Shown here piece by piece: positions 63,517 through 64,000 of a stretch of 64,000 nucleotides of DNA. Every line of letters starts with the position of its first letter. Position 1 is the stretch's first letter. A program made the translations under genes and the position numbers. Below the pieces are notes generated by a model. It saw nothing but the letters and a program-made list of their open reading frames with translations, made no database searches and was not told the origin of the DNA. This DNA is from Linderina pennispora (lineage: Eukaryota > Kickxellomycota > Kickxellomycetes > Kickxellales > Kickxellaceae). The stretch covers positions 558,001 through 622,000 of the forward strand of contig NW_024468257.1 in assembly GCF_002104995.1 (NCBI RefSeq). Reading direction: 5' to 3'.

Positions 63517-64000
63517 TATTGTATTTACGAGCTCTGAAAATGAGGCAATTGGGAGGTTTGAAGTGAGAAAAGCGTTGGGCACTTTGAAAAAATTCAAATA
63601 AAAAACGCAGCCATAAAAAATTGAATGATCATATAATCTTAATCTAGTGATACTGCGTTTTGATGCCTTTTGGCTCCCTGTTCTGCAGGATCAATCTATG
63701 ACGGGTCGCATGTGCTTGCTCACACTTCCAGGTCAGCCCAAATATATGTGACTTGCCAGGGTGTAGAGCACGTATAGTTCATTGGCCGGCTCTGCGAGAT
63801 CGAAGAAGCCATATTTAATGAACAAATCGCACCCCGTTGTGGATATGATGCTGGACGATTAGACAAAGGTGGTCTTGGGCAGGCGAAGCGCACTTGACTC
63901 TTGAACTTGAAATGAATTTCGCTTTCATAAAATTCTACTCAAAGCCTCTTAATATGGTTAGAAATGGTATGTTCCGGAAGCTGGGTCATATTTGGCCCTT
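63517..64000. other. No gene recognised (right edge)
   Basis: The Bfr2 promoter and AT-rich DNA; no motif-bearing open frame. Confidence 0.5.

Noticed and set aside
1-64000. tRNA or rRNA genes
   Set aside because: I looked for GGTTCGAATCC-type T-loops with matching acceptor stems and for conserved rRNA blocks and saw none. A covariance search could still find a tRNA I missed.

Overview
The window looks like nuclear DNA of an early-diverging fungus. A Kickxellomycotina-type genome (Coemansia/Linderina-like) is my best guess, from the GC-rich, short-intron genes, the VTC polyphosphate genes, the Zn2Cys6 regulator and an F-box/leucine-rich gene of the kind expanded in that group; no sequence search was possible. 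GC-rich host genes flank an AT-rich transposon block at about 12.5-34.7 kb.

Left arm (1-12.5 kb): two adjacent membrane RING-H2 ubiquitin ligases, then four genes of the vacuolar transporter chaperone (VTC) polyphosphate polymerase family within 8 kb: VTC4 (minus strand), a VTC1-like gene, VTC1, and a divergent SPX-VTC-membrane protein. A perfect CACGTGGG box precedes VTC1. A RABL3-like GTPase and the 3' part of an F-box/LRR gene follow.

Transposon block (12491-34692): this block sits exactly between an A and a T inside the F-box/LRR gene, and removing it rejoins the reading frame. It is two head-to-tail Helitrons of one family. Helitron-1 (12491-31349) encodes a three-exon Rep/helicase. Helitron-2 (31350-34692) carries an intact 861-residue Fanzor (eukaryotic TnpB-like RNA-guided nuclease). 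The Helitron-1 helicase is split by a nest of related DDE transposons (16975-30200). Each complete copy has three genes: ORF1, a roughly 540-residue protein that may resemble replication initiators; ORF2, a 79-residue helical protein on the opposite strand; and ORF3, a 409-residue DDE transposase. Copies are bounded by 360-460 bp fold-back modules in direct orientation and make 3-bp target duplications. Insertion order: F-box/LRR gene, then Helitron, then copy A, then relic D, then copy B, then copy C.

Middle (34.7-40.3 kb): the 5' part of the F-box/LRR gene, a decayed third Helitron 5' end, and a gene-poor stretch with very small TATA-driven candidate genes (single-zinc-finger microproteins and a 26-residue secreted peptide).

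Right arm (40.3-63.5 kb): ordinary fungal genes: GatB, a Zn2Cys6 regulator, an alpha/beta hydrolase, a PPR-like protein, a B-box/DUF2009 protein, LAMTOR1, an RSC7/Swp82 chromatin subunit, prenylcysteine oxidase, Vti1 SNARE, a 7-TM receptor-like protein, mL46, a short MutL homologue and Bfr2.

Many genes on both arms and in the transposons contain one-base frame breaks. Where a sibling copy exists for comparison, the break is always one extra base, which points to unpolished long-read sequence rather than mass pseudogenisation. I therefore call most of these as genes with probable sequence errors.
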